A stretch of 11,771 nt of DNA from Oscillospiraceae bacterium (GCA_028694405.1 JAQUTM010000061.1:1-11771), one strand, 5' to 3'. Counted from the first letter of the stretch, positions 1 to 6,584 are shown. Made by a program: numbers and translations. The notes: generated by a model from the letters alone, not told the origin.

Positions 1-1
1 A

Positions 2-76
2 TTAAAGGCGGAAATGGAGAAAAATTTGTTTGGTGAACTGACATCTGCCGTTGGAAATAGAGAATTAAATAAATAA
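2..76 (+). CDS. C-terminal end of an unrecognised protein (partial)
   Basis: Reading from base 2 gives 24 residues ending in ...VGNRELNK and a TAA at 74-76, so this may be the tail of a gene that begins before the window. The tail is polar and charged, with no recognisable motif. The other two plus frames hit stops early, which favours this frame, but the stretch is too short to prove coding. It lies on the same strand as the small gene at 274, separated by an AT-rich spacer of 197 bases. No function can be assigned. Confidence 0.4.
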   Translation, partial: LKAEMEKNLFGELTSAVGNRELNK

Positions 77-106
77 GGCTGAAAAATACTAACAAAAAAG
101 CAGGTA

Positions 107-123
107 AAATATTAAAAATATTT
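107..123. repeat. Short AT-only inverted repeat after the partial gene
   Basis: AAATATT (107-113) and AATATTT (117-123) form a perfect 7-bp inverted repeat with a 3-base loop. It lies 30 bases past the stop of the partial gene. It contains no G or C and has no clean T-run after it, so it would be a very weak terminator at best. Confidence 0.3.
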
Positions 124-135
124 ATTATTATAAAC

Positions 136-161
136 TTAAAATTTAATTTGCTAAATTTTAA
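136..161. repeat. 10-bp perfect inverted repeat upstream of the small gene
   Basis: TTAAAATTTA (136-145) and TAAATTTTAA (152-161) are exact reverse complements around the 6-base centre ATTTGC. All arm bases are A or T, so chance is a real possibility in this AT-rich spacer. The length and perfection make an operator or weak hairpin conceivable. It also overlaps the first copy of a direct repeat (147-156). Confidence 0.4.
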
Positions 162-194
162 TAATAAAATATGGATTTTTGCTAAATAATATGG
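147..194. repeat. Direct repeat TTTGCTAAAT...AATATGG, two copies
   Basis: TTTGCTAAAT occurs at 147-156 and again at 178-187, start to start 31 bases (about three helical turns). Each copy is followed by AATATGG (168-174 and 188-194). The spacing is compatible with two protein-binding sites on one face of the DNA upstream of the 61-aa gene. I found no convincing -35/-10 pair with normal spacing anywhere in 77-250, so the promoter of that gene is unresolved. Confidence 0.4.
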
Positions 195-273
195 TATGTT
201 ATAGGTGCAAGGAAAAGCTTGTGAAAATAAATAGTTTTAGCCTAACTTTTTAAGGAATAAAGGAGGATTTACC

Positions 274-459
274 ATGTCCACTTTAATTGTAAACTATTCG
301 GCGCAAAACCCTTGTGTATTACAGCAAACCTCTTGGCAGTATCAAAACTGGCATGTGCCAAAAGAAATTGATAAGGCGTGGCGCGTAGATTACCGCAGAC
401 GTAACCCTGCGTGGTATATGCGTGTAAGCCGCTATCTTCAGCAAAAATTTGTAAAATAA
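274..459 (+). CDS. Small orphan protein, 61 aa, basic and aromatic
   Basis: This is a 61-codon gene of unrecognised family. It is judged real because an ideal AGGAGG site (261-266) sits 7 bases before its ATG, and because a strong hairpin terminator follows the TAA at once. The protein has no signal peptide or membrane segment. Its first half is polar with three tryptophans in the whole chain (residues about 22, 26 and 36). The second half, about residues 35-61, is strongly basic: an RRR cluster, then NPAWYMRVSRYLQQKFVK. A nucleic-acid-binding or translation-linked role would suit the charge but is only a guess. It has no plus-strand neighbour downstream, so it is probably monocistronic. Confidence 0.72.
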   Translation: MSTLIVNYSAQNPCVLQQTSWQYQNWHVPKEIDKAWRVDYRRRNPAWYMRVSRYLQQKFVK

Positions 460-464
460 ATAGT

Positions 465-499
465 AAAAGCTGCCGCAAACAATTTGCGGCAGCTTTTTT
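465..499. terminator. Bidirectional rho-independent terminator
   Basis: The arm 465-479 (AAAAGCTGCCGCAAA) pairs perfectly with 483-497 across the loop CAA, giving 15 bp. T-runs follow on both strands: TTTTTT at 494-499 on plus, and TTTT then ATTTATTTT on minus. It serves both the 61-aa gene and the convergent DHHW gene. The stop codon of the latter (498-500) abuts the stem. Confidence 0.93.
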
Positions 500-1451
500 A
501 TCTAAGCATGGCACTGTTATTAACAACCCAAGTGCTGTATAAAAACAGGATATCCTGCTCGGGCGAAAACGTAATATATTCCGTTAACGTGCGGCTGTCC
601 ATAAACCTTAAATCAATCAAAGTTACGGTACGGTAGGTGTCTAAAAACAAAGGCGCTAAGCTGCTTGCGTAAGAATCTCTAAAAATAACCAGTTCACGGG
701 TGGTAGAGGCATGGGGACTGTATACGGTAATAAGCGGGCTTACCCCCGAAAGATACACGTCATATGCGTTTGTCGTATCCAGCAGTTGCAGGTCGTACAC
801 GTCCGTAAAATCCGGCTTTTGATAATTTTCAACAGTGGCACTGTCAATGCTTTCGCTGGTAAGATATATCAATTCCTCCGGGGGCATGGCTTTTTCGGTA
901 CGCTTTTGCAAAGCACCTACAAAGTCTTGGCGCACATGGGGCGTATAACGTGTTTCGTCCCAAGAAAAATCCATAGCGCTTGCTAAGGCTTGCATTACGC
1001 CGTCCAGTTTATCTTGTCTCCAATGGGTATCGGTTTGGTAATAATCAGATAGCTGTAGCTTATCCAAAAGAGAAACAGAGGTAACATGGGGGTCTATCTC
1101 ACTTTGTAAAAGGGACAAAAGCTTTGTATAGTCCAAAGTAGGGTAGCCCACATCTTTTACAAAATATCCTTTGTCCGGCACGAGAGCAAAAAACACATTT
1201 GGATTTTCCGCAAGATAAGTGCTTTGTAAATAATTTATCTTTTGTGCAAATTTTTTTGCCGAAGCTTCATCTAATGGGCTTAACACATCAAACCAATAAC
1301 CCTGTATGGCATAAAGGCCGTTTTTGTCAGGGGTATGAGTAATGTGCCGGTAAAGAGCCTGTGCAGGCTGCCAAAGCAAATAAATACATAAAGCAGCAGC
1401 CGCCACAATGATGGCGGCAACTGCAAATTTTTTTGTTTTTTTAGGGCTCAT
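498..1451 (-). CDS. DHHW/AlgX-like membrane-anchored SGNH protein
   Basis: The 317-aa protein has a lysine-rich N-terminus and one membrane anchor at about residues 9-27, with the rest predicted outside the cell. The segment YYQTDTHW (137-144) matches the D-x-H-W signature of the DHHW/AlgX/AlgJ family. RDSY (258-261, Ser260) sits where these proteins carry the GDS-type nucleophile, with Asp141 and His143 as the likely partners. Characterised relatives help O-acetylate exported polysaccharide, normally with an MBOAT membrane acyltransferase. The gene begins 5 bases after the DUF4358 lipoprotein and has no clear ribosome site, so translational coupling is likely. The two genes probably form one transcript ending at the hairpin at 465-499. 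The family is fairly sure; the substrate and actual acyl transfer are inference. Confidence 0.82.
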   Translation of the reverse strand: MSPKKTKKFAVAAIIVAAAALCIYLLWQPAQALYRHITHTPDKNGLYAIQGYWFDVLSPLDEASAKKFAQKINYLQSTYLAENPNVFFALVPDKGYFVKDVGYPTLDYTKLLSLLQSEIDPHVTSVSLLDKLQLSDYYQTDTHWRQDKLDGVMQALASAMDFSWDETRYTPHVRQDFVGALQKRTEKAMPPEELIYLTSESIDSATVENYQKPDFTDVYDLQLLDTTNAYDVYLSGVSPLITVYSPHASTTRELVIFRDSYASSLAPLFLDTYRTVTLIDLRFMDSRTLTEYITFSPEQDILFLYSTWVVNNSAMLR

Positions 1452-1456
1452 AATTT

Positions 1457-1990
1457 TTATTTTGCCAAAGCCTTAAAGTTTTCCATCAGCTTATCAGCGT
1501 AGTCGTTGTAGGTCATAATCAAAATGGCTACATCACCAACGTAGGCAGTTTGTACATTTTCGGCTTCTGCGCAAATCCATTTTTGAGGTAAGTCACCGTT
1601 TTTCATCAGCTCTTCGCAAAAAGCCTCCATATCGGTGCCGGGTTTTGTGCGTACCAAAACAACACTGTGGGCCTGTGCGCTCATACCCGCCTGAGAAATA
1701 TAGGCTTCCTCGTATTTGTCGCGTGTCATACGCAGATGATAGTCAGAATCCTCTTCTGTAATTTCGTCTTCTATCAGCATAATATCCATATCCACACCGT
1801 CATACACTTTTTTCATAATATCAGGTAAGGATTCGGTTAAGGTTTCGGTTCCTGCGGTAGAGGAAGAAACAGTTGAGGAAGCACCGGCAGAAGAACTGCC
1901 CGAGGAAGAAGCGGAAGAATTGTTGCCACAGGCTGTTGCCATTACAGAAAAGGCAAGCATCATAGCAAGTAATATTGTAATTTTTTTCAT
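1457..1990 (-). CDS. DUF4358-domain lipoprotein
   Basis: The 177-aa protein starts with a classic lipoprotein signal: KK, a hydrophobic core, then MATAC with the lipidation cysteine at residue 21. A Ser/Gly/Ala-rich tether follows (about 24-48). The remaining domain, starting near LPDIMKKVYDG and ending with VGDVAILIMTYNDYADKLMENF, matches what I know of DUF4358, a family often placed beside DHHW and MBOAT genes in Clostridia. It should be attached to the outer face of the membrane. The start is supported by AAAGGAG about 7 bases before the ATG (plus-strand CTCCTTT at 1998-2004). It is the first gene of the pair with the DHHW protein. No enzyme motif is visible and the biochemical role is unknown; an accessory role in envelope modification is inferred from its neighbour. 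Confidence 0.83.
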   Translation of the reverse strand: MKKITILLAMMLAFSVMATACGNNSSASSSGSSSAGASSTVSSSTAGTETLTESLPDIMKKVYDGVDMDIMLIEDEITEEDSDYHLRMTRDKYEEAYISQAGMSAQAHSVVLVRTKPGTDMEAFCEELMKNGDLPQKWICAEAENVQTAYVGDVAILIMTYNDYADKLMENFKALAK

Positions 1991-2022
1991 AAGTTTTCTC
2001 CTTTATTAGCAAAGTAAAATGT

Positions 2023-2055
2023 CCTTGTGCTTATTTGCAAATTTTATACACAAGG
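2023..2055. repeat. Inverted repeat CCTTGTG-N19-CACAAGG upstream of the lipoprotein gene
   Basis: CCTTGTG (2023-2029) and CACAAGG (2049-2055) are perfect reverse complements separated by 19 bases, within the control region of the minus-strand DUF4358 gene. On the minus strand a TATAAA (2048 to 2043) lies between the arms, with no good -35 at 17 bases. It could be an operator or just chance. Confidence 0.35.
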
Positions 2056-2171
2056 GAATCTTATAGTTATACTTTTTACGGTTACGGTTGAAATATGCAT
2101 TTTATACCAACCTGCAACTAATTTCCAAAATGCTTATAGTCTTCACCACCTTTATAATTTTTTACAGCAGC

Positions 2172-2200
2172 TTGAAAAGTATAACATTTTAAATTACTAT
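2172..2200 (+). promoter_or_regulatory. Sigma-A-type promoter for the MATE gene
   Basis: TTGAAA (2172-2177), a 17-base spacer, then TACTAT (2195-2200) predicts a transcription start near 2207. That is about 53 bases before the MATE start codon. The boxes match the consensus at 5/6 and 4/6. Confidence 0.55.
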
Positions 2201-2259
2201 AAGAAAGTACCTATTCGTAAAAAATAAATGAATAAAAAATAAACTTAGAAGAGATAAAC

Positions 2260-3609
2260 ATGAAAAAAACAAGTGTGAACATGACACAGGGCAACATAAA
2301 CCGTCAGCTGTTGGGGTTTGCAATTCCAACCATACTGGGTAATCTTTTTCAGTTAACCTACAATGCTGCCGACTCCATTATTATAGGTCGGTTTGCCGGT
2401 AAAGAGGCATTGGCAGCAGTGGGTACCGCAAATCCGCTGATGAATATTATTTTATTTTTTATTATCGGTATTTGCCTTGGCGCATCTGTATTGATGAGTG
2501 AATTTTACGGCGCGGGAGATATAGATAAGCTAAAAAAGGAAATATCTACAGCGATGTTATGCGGCGGTGTATTTACTTTTATTGTAAGCGCTGTATTTAT
2601 CGTGATGGCCAAGCCCATGCTGATACTTATGCGCACACCCCAAGCGATTGTAGCCTCGGCTGCAAGTTATTTACATATTATTTTATTAGGGTTGATTTTT
2701 ACCTTTTTGTACAACATATTTGCAGCGGCATTAAAAAGCATTGGAGATTCCCGTACACCTATAGTGTTTTTGGCGTTGGCATCGGTGCTGAATGTATGTT
2801 TGGATATCATTTTTATTAAGCTTTGCGGTTGGGGCGTAAGAGGGGCCGCCCTTGCCACGGTAATTGCTGAGGCAGTTTCGGGGCTGCTGTGCGTGGTGTA
2901 TGTATATAAAAATATAACAGTAATTCAGATTAACCGAAACCAGTGGCATATTGACAAACAGTTGCTGAAAAGTACCCTCAGCTATAGCTGGGCAAGTGCC
3001 ATGCAGCAAACCTGCCTTTATGTGGGAAAGGTTCTTGTACAGGCTGCAGTAAACCCTTTGGGCGTAGATAGTATTGCCACATTTAATGCAGTAAACCGCA
3101 TTGATGATTTTGCCTTTACACCGCAGCAAAGCATAGGACACAGTATTACCGTTTTTACAGCCCAAAACCGCGGTGCTAAAAACACTCCGCGTATGACAAA
3201 AGGATTTGCCAAGGGTATGCGTATGGAGACAATTTACGGTATATTTATCGGTATTGTTATTTTTGCTGCCGCAGACCCCCTTATGGGCATTTTTGTTGCC
3301 AAAGAAGGGGCACAGGTGGTTGCTTTGGGCGTAAGCTATTTGCGTCTAATGGCATTTTTTTATATTTTACCGGCTTTTACAAACGGTATTCAAGGATATT
3401 TCCGCGGTATGGGACAAATGCAAACAACCTTAATTTGCACAACAATTCAGATAATAGGCCGTGTGGTTTGCGCTTATCCTTTAGCCGCTTATATGGGCCT
3501 TACGGGTATTGCCTACAGCTGCGGCGCCGGTTGGATATTCATGCTTTTGTATGAGGTGCCTATATTGATAAAATTATTACGACAACAAAAAGCAGAACAA
3601 CTGCAATAA
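2260..3609 (+). CDS. MATE family efflux transporter
   Basis: The 449-aa protein is strongly hydrophobic with about 12 membrane segments in two related halves, the normal size and shape of MATE exporters. The N-terminal run from NINRQLLGFAIPTILGN, then YNAADSIIIGRFAG, is the typical opening of the family's first two helices. Such proteins expel organic cations, drugs or metabolites using Na+ or H+ gradients; the substrate here cannot be told. A start at 2260 has only a weak site (AGAAGAGA), and a second in-frame ATG at 2281 (MTQGN...) is also compatible with family N-termini. The gene stands alone, with its own promoter at 2172-2200 and terminator at 3622-3660. It runs convergent to the YccF-like gene. 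Confidence 0.93.
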   Translation: MKKTSVNMTQGNINRQLLGFAIPTILGNLFQLTYNAADSIIIGRFAGKEALAAVGTANPLMNIILFFIIGICLGASVLMSEFYGAGDIDKLKKEISTAMLCGGVFTFIVSAVFIVMAKPMLILMRTPQAIVASAASYLHIILLGLIFTFLYNIFAAALKSIGDSRTPIVFLALASVLNVCLDIIFIKLCGWGVRGAALATVIAEAVSGLLCVVYVYKNITVIQINRNQWHIDKQLLKSTLSYSWASAMQQTCLYVGKVLVQAAVNPLGVDSIATFNAVNRIDDFAFTPQQSIGHSITVFTAQNRGAKNTPRMTKGFAKGMRMETIYGIFIGIVIFAAADPLMGIFVAKEGAQVVALGVSYLRLMAFFYILPAFTNGIQGYFRGMGQMQTTLICTTIQIIGRVVCAYPLAAYMGLTGIAYSCGAGWIFMLLYEVPILIKLLRQQKAEQLQ

Positions 3610-3621
3610 AAGGCAAATAAA

Positions 3622-3660
3622 AAAGCAGGGTACCGTTAAATAGGTATCCTGCTTTGTTTT
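3622..3660. terminator. Bidirectional terminator between MATE and YccF genes
   Basis: The arm 3622-3634 pairs with 3643-3655 over 13 bp (one G-U) around an 8-base loop. TGTTTT follows on plus, and a T-rich run (TTTTTATTT) follows on minus. It closes both convergent genes. Confidence 0.88.
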
Positions 3661-3684
3661 ATAGAAAAAGAAAACCCAGGGCGG

Positions 3685-4044
3685 CTAAGAGACCCTTGCA
3701 CCAAAGGGCATAAGGGCAAGCTTTGCCATTTTAAAGCACTGTAAGCCAAAGGGAATTCCTATAATGGTGATGCAAAAAATGCAGCCGATGACAGCTGCTT
3801 CTATTGCTAAGGGTAAACCGCTTACAATAAGCCAAATAATATTTATAAGGGTAGAAACAACGCCTCCGCCATATGTAACAGTTTTGCCAAAGGGAAAAAA
3901 GGCAAGTGCGGCAAATTTAAAGCATTGTCGTCCGATAGGGATACCCACTAGAGTAATACACCATAAAATACCTGCTAACAGCCAGCCAAGCCCAAGCCAC
4001 AGCCCACCTAGCAAAAACCATAATAAATTGCCAAGACAACTCAT
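3685..4044 (-). CDS. YccF domain-containing inner membrane protein
   Basis: The 119-aa membrane protein is built as two copies of one unit. GIPIGRQCFKFAALAFFPFG (34-53) and GIPFGLQCFKMAKLALMPFG (96-115) are near-identical, each preceded by a hydrophobic helix-forming stretch. This duplicated G-I-P-x-G-x-Q-C-F-K...P-F-G pattern is the hallmark of the YccF (DUF307) family. The biochemical role of the family is not established to my knowledge. The start is set by AAAGGAGT about 9 bases before the ATG. It lies 78 bases downstream of tdk on the same strand, with no clear terminator between, so it may be co-transcribed. It ends in TAG at 3685-3687. Confidence 0.9.
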   Translation of the reverse strand: MSCLGNLLWFLLGGLWLGLGWLLAGILWCITLVGIPIGRQCFKFAALAFFPFGKTVTYGGGVVSTLINIIWLIVSGLPLAIEAAVIGCIFCITIIGIPFGLQCFKMAKLALMPFGARVS

Positions 4045-4122
4045 AAAAGTTTACTCCTTTATTATCTATCGGTAAATGTGTGGCAAAGCCATAGCCGGTA
4101 ACCGTAAAACGGGCAGACAGCG

Positions 4123-4734
4123 TTATAACTTGGCTGCCTGTTGCTCATAAAATTTTTTTCTGGCGGCAAAATAGCACTGTGGACACAGGCTTTGATATTC
4201 TACATCGTCCACTGTGTCAATGGCTACTTGTGCGCCTTCAAAAACAAAGGTGCCGTTTACTTTGCGTCCGTTAAACATGGCTTTTCGGCCGCACGCACAA
4301 ATGGTTTTCATCTCTTCAATGTTGTGCGCAAGCTCCAGCAATCGTGTGCTGCCCTCAAACCCGTGCAAGCTAAAATCACTGCGCAGGCCGTAACAAATTA
4401 CAGGAATGTTAAGCTCTACCGTAACCATAAAAAGCTGGTCGCACTGGTCGCGCTTTAAAAACTGGCTTTCATCTACCAGTACACAAGCCAAGGTGCCATT
4501 GGCGGCAACGTCGGCTTCTACGGTGGCAAACACGTCCATGTCGGCGTCTACGCTGATATCTACTTTTCGCTCTACCCCTAAGCGGCTGACAAGCTTGTCG
4601 CCGCCTTTTTTGTCAATACTGGGTTTTAATACAACTACGCGCATACCACGCTCTTCATAATTATATGCAACTTGCATTAGTGCGGTGCTTTTACCACTGT
4701 TCATTGCGCCGTATCGAAAATACAATTTTGCCAA
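4123..4734 (-). CDS. tdk: Thymidine kinase (type II)
   Basis: The enzyme phosphorylates thymidine with ATP to dTMP in the salvage pathway, in the cytoplasm. Visible motifs are the P-loop GAMNSGKST (9-17), Walker B/catalytic segment LVDESQF (86-92, with Glu89 as the expected base), and YGLRSDF (115-121). A structural zinc site is formed by Cys146, Cys148, Cys184 and Cys187. The 203-aa length is normal. No ATG lies before the P-loop region, so the start is the TTG at 4734-4732, supported by AGGTGG (plus-strand CCACCT 4744-4749) 9 bases upstream. Only 75 bases separate it from rex, and most of these form a terminator, so how it is promoted is unclear. Read-through from rex is one possibility. 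Confidence 0.95.
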   Translation of the reverse strand: MAKLYFRYGAMNSGKSTALMQVAYNYEERGMRVVVLKPSIDKKGGDKLVSRLGVERKVDISVDADMDVFATVEADVAANGTLACVLVDESQFLKRDQCDQLFMVTVELNIPVICYGLRSDFSLHGFEGSTRLLELAHNIEEMKTICACGRKAMFNGRKVNGTFVFEGAQVAIDTVDDVEYQSLCPQCYFAARKKFYEQQAAKL

Positions 4735-4754
4735 AATAAAATACCACCTTACAA

Positions 4755-4801
4755 TTTTTTACAAAAAACAAGGGCGAAAAAGCAAGGCGCTTTTTGCCCT
4801 T
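4755..4801 (-). terminator. Terminator of rex, just upstream of tdk
   Basis: The arms 4770-4783 and 4789-4801 pair with one bulged G (4776): AAGGGC with GCCCTT and AAAAAGC with GCTTTTT, around a 5-base loop. Read on the minus strand, the T-rich run at 4769-4755 follows. It starts right after the rex stop codon and ends close to the tdk ribosome site. Confidence 0.88.
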
Positions 4802-4809
4802 TGGCCCAA

Positions 4810-5448
4810 TTATTCGTTGCGTAAACGGTAGCCTAAGGTCATTAAGCTATCTCCCAGGTGTACGTTTTCTACCGTGATGTCCGGGTTATTTACGCTTAAG
4901 TCGTAATGACTAAAATTCCAAAAGCCTTTAATGCCAAGGCTTACCAAAGTAGGTGCCAAAGTACGGGCAGGCTCCTTGGGAATACATAAAACAGCCATAG
5001 TGGGTTTATTTTTTTTGCAATATTCGCTCAATTCTCTAATGTTATGAATCGGGGCGCCGCAAACGTCTTTTCCAATGAGCTGTGGGTTAGAATCAAACGC
5101 AGCGGCTAAGTGGTAACCACGCGTCTCGTGGATAATCCATTTGCTGATGGTTTGACCAAGGCTGCCCACGCCGATTAAAATTACTTCTATTTTATTATCT
5201 TCGCTAAAAAGCAATTTACTTATCTCATTATATAAAACATCAATATTATAGCCAATACCCTGCTGGCCAAACCCGCCAAAGCAATTAAAGTCTTGGCGCA
5301 CTTGGCTGGCCGTGGTGCCCATAATTTTTGCAAGCTCACTAGAGCTTATTTTTGCAACACCGTTTTGCTGCATTTCGCGAATGTACCTGTAGTATTTGGG
5401 TAAACGGCGTATAACAGGCAGCGAAACTTTATTTGGAGAAACAGACAT
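4810..5448 (-). CDS. rex: Redox-sensing transcriptional repressor Rex
   Basis: Rex binds DNA when NADH is low relative to NAD+ and leaves it when NADH binds, controlling fermentation and anaerobic energy genes. The 212-aa protein shows the family layout. A winged-helix N-terminus (about 1-80) carries the PVIRRLPKYYRY opening and SQVRQDFNCFG. A Rossmann domain follows, with the GVGSLG loop (93-98) and the acid Asp119 at the end of the second strand. A C-terminal helix is expected for domain-swapped dimerisation. The ATG is preceded by AGGTGA. A TTGACA promoter lies about 60-85 bases upstream. I could not find a convincing copy of the usual Rex operator in that promoter, so autoregulation is not supported by sight. 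A terminator directly follows. Confidence 0.97.
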   Translation of the reverse strand: MSVSPNKVSLPVIRRLPKYYRYIREMQQNGVAKISSSELAKIMGTTASQVRQDFNCFGGFGQQGIGYNIDVLYNEISKLLFSEDNKIEVILIGVGSLGQTISKWIIHETRGYHLAAAFDSNPQLIGKDVCGAPIHNIRELSEYCKKNKPTMAVLCIPKEPARTLAPTLVSLGIKGFWNFSHYDLSVNNPDITVENVHLGDSLMTLGYRLRNE

Positions 5449-5478
5449 TCTATCACCTGAATTTCTTTAAAATTCCTA

Positions 5479-5491
5479 TAGGGAAACCCTA
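5479..5491. repeat. Palindrome TAGGG-AAA-CCCTA at the rex transcription start
   Basis: A 13-base perfect palindrome lies 14 bases downstream of the rex -10 box, at roughly +8 to +20 of the transcript. That is a typical position for a repressor site. It differs from the known Rex-box pattern (TTGTTAA or TTGTGA half-sites). A second inverted repeat, GAATTT (5459-5464)/AAATTC (5470-5475), lies beside it in the untranslated leader. Confidence 0.4.
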
Positions 5492-5504
5492 CTTATTATA
5501 ATAT

Positions 5505-5534
5505 AATATACTGCTAAAGTGCAGGAATTGTCAA
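5505..5534 (-). promoter_or_regulatory. Sigma-A-type promoter of rex
   Basis: Read on the minus strand, TTGACA (5534 to 5529, perfect) is followed by 18 bases and TATATT (5510 to 5505), inside an AT run with overlapping alternative -10 boxes. The start is expected near 5498, giving a leader of about 50 bases. Confidence 0.75.
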
Positions 5535-5755
5535 ACCATTATCAAGCCATAATAAAAAGTTTGTGCAAAATTATGCTTAATTATCCTATTTTCTACAAAA
5601 CCCGTCCCCAAAAACCACTGTAAAAGAGCCCTTCAAAAATTGCAAAAGCTTTTCGGCCCGCTTTATGGTATGTGGCAAAAATAAGTGCGTATATCAAAAA
5701 GGAAAAAAGCCACACTAACTAAAAAGTTGTTAGCAATACAAGGAGAGAATAATAA

Positions 5756-6484
5756 ATGAAAACGGAAAACGAAAAAGAAACAGAAAAAACACAGGAGCAA
5801 CAGTTGGAAAAGGACTATATGGTAGAGACAGGAAGCGTAATAAAGACAAAGGGGAGATACGGCATACACTGTTTAACGGTTATCGGCCAAATTGAAGGGC
5901 ACTATGTAAGCCCTGCCAACCAAAAAACAACAAAATACGAGCATGTAATACCACAGCTGATTGCCATTGAAGAGGACCCGGAAATTGAAGGCTTGCTGAT
6001 TATTTTAAACACAGTAGGCGGAGATGTGGAAGCAGGATTGGCGTTGGCAGAGCTGATTGCAGGCATTACAAAGCCCACGGCAACGTTGGTGCTTGGCGGC
6101 GGCCACAGCATTGGTATTCCTTTGGCGGTAAGCGCCAGCCGCAGTTTTATCGTCCCAACCGCAACTATGACAGTGCACCCGGTACGGCACAGTGGTACCT
6201 TGCTTGGCGTACCGCAAACCATGGCATATTTTGAAGAGATGCAAAAGCGCATTACAGGCTTTGTGTCCTCACACTCAAAAATAAGCGAAACCCGCTTTAC
6301 CCAGCTGATGATGCATACCGGGCAACTGGTGTTGGACGTAGGCACAGTGTTAAACGGCAGCGACGCTGTAAAGGAGGGACTGATTGACGAATTAGGCAGC
6401 GTAAGCGACGCTTTGCGCTATCTGTATGAGTGCATAGACGAGAAACAAAAAGACGAACCAAAGCAGCACAGTAAAAGACGGTAA
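5756..6484 (+). CDS. ClpP-family serine protease, TepA/YmfB-like
   Basis: The 242-aa protein belongs to the ClpP/crotonase fold, in the TepA (translocation-enhancing protein) branch known from Bacillus. NTVGGDVEAGLA (85-96) gives the oxyanion strand and GGGHSIGIP (114-122) carries the predicted nucleophile Ser118. TVHPV (139-143) supplies His141, and Asp194 in LVLDVGT is a plausible third member, so the triad looks complete. A very acidic, lysine-rich and probably disordered leader occupies residues 1-20, and there is a basic tail. There is no signal peptide, so it is predicted cytoplasmic. AAGGAGAG precedes the ATG. It lies just before an FtsK/SpoIIIE gene, as in Bacillus. Substrate and partners are unknown, and no Clp ATPase gene lies nearby. 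Confidence 0.9.
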   Translation: MKTENEKETEKTQEQQLEKDYMVETGSVIKTKGRYGIHCLTVIGQIEGHYVSPANQKTTKYEHVIPQLIAIEEDPEIEGLLIILNTVGGDVEAGLALAELIAGITKPTATLVLGGGHSIGIPLAVSASRSFIVPTATMTVHPVRHSGTLLGVPQTMAYFEEMQKRITGFVSSHSKISETRFTQLMMHTGQLVLDVGTVLNGSDAVKEGLIDELGSVSDALRYLYECIDEKQKDEPKQHSKRR

Positions 6485-6489
6485 GTATT

Positions 6490-6499
6490 TTGTCGACAA
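6490..6499. repeat. Palindrome TTGTCGACAA
   Basis: This perfect 10-base palindrome lies 6 bases after the protease stop codon and just upstream of the ftsK promoter. It is a possible protein site, or chance. Confidence 0.3.
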
Positions 6500-6502
6500 T
6501 TC

Positions 6503-6518
6503 CTGTTTTACAAAACAG
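6503..6518. promoter_or_regulatory. Operator-like palindrome CTGTTTT-AC-AAAACAG
   Basis: Perfect 7-bp arms with a 2-base centre overlap the -35 box (6507-6512) of the predicted ftsK promoter. There is no T-run after it, so it is not a terminator. Its position suits a repressor blocking polymerase. The binding protein cannot be named. Confidence 0.5.
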
Positions 6519-6535
6519 TCATTTCATGATAAAAT
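6507..6535 (+). promoter_or_regulatory. Extended -10 promoter for the ftsK/ygiQ genes
   Basis: TTTACA (6507-6512), a 17-base spacer, then TGA-TAAAAT (6527-6535) gives a sigma-A promoter with an extended -10. The boxes match at 5/6 each. The transcript should start near 6542, about 130 bases before the ftsK ATG. Confidence 0.68.
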
Positions 6536-6584
6536 ATTTTTCATGGTGGGGTTTTATGCCCTGCCGTTAAAAATGTAAAAATAA

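Larger units (their letters stand above)
5449..5755. other. Divergent intergenic region between rex and the TepA-like gene
   Basis: These 307 bases hold the rex promoter and palindrome on the left half. On the right half I see a perfect palindrome AAAAGCTTTT (5644-5653) and a weak plus-strand promoter candidate: TTGCAA (5640-5645), 18 bases, TATGGT (5664-5669). There is also a short inverted pair CTAAC (5715-5719)/GTTAG (5729-5733) just before the ribosome site AAGGAGAG (5740-5747). No open frame or structured RNA is apparent. Confidence 0.45.

Noticed and set aside
269..526. 85-codon minus-strand open frame opposite the small gene
   Set aside because: It runs through the terminator hairpin at 465-499 and opposite a gene with a much better ribosome site.
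2027..2227. 66-codon plus-strand open frame
   Set aside because: It has no ribosome site, is AT-rich, and covers the predicted promoter of the MATE gene; no family resemblance.
5727..5741. Rex box-like TTGTTAGCAATACAA before the protease gene
   Set aside because: Only the outer TTGT/ACAA is symmetric; the inner bases do not match the Rex operator pattern.
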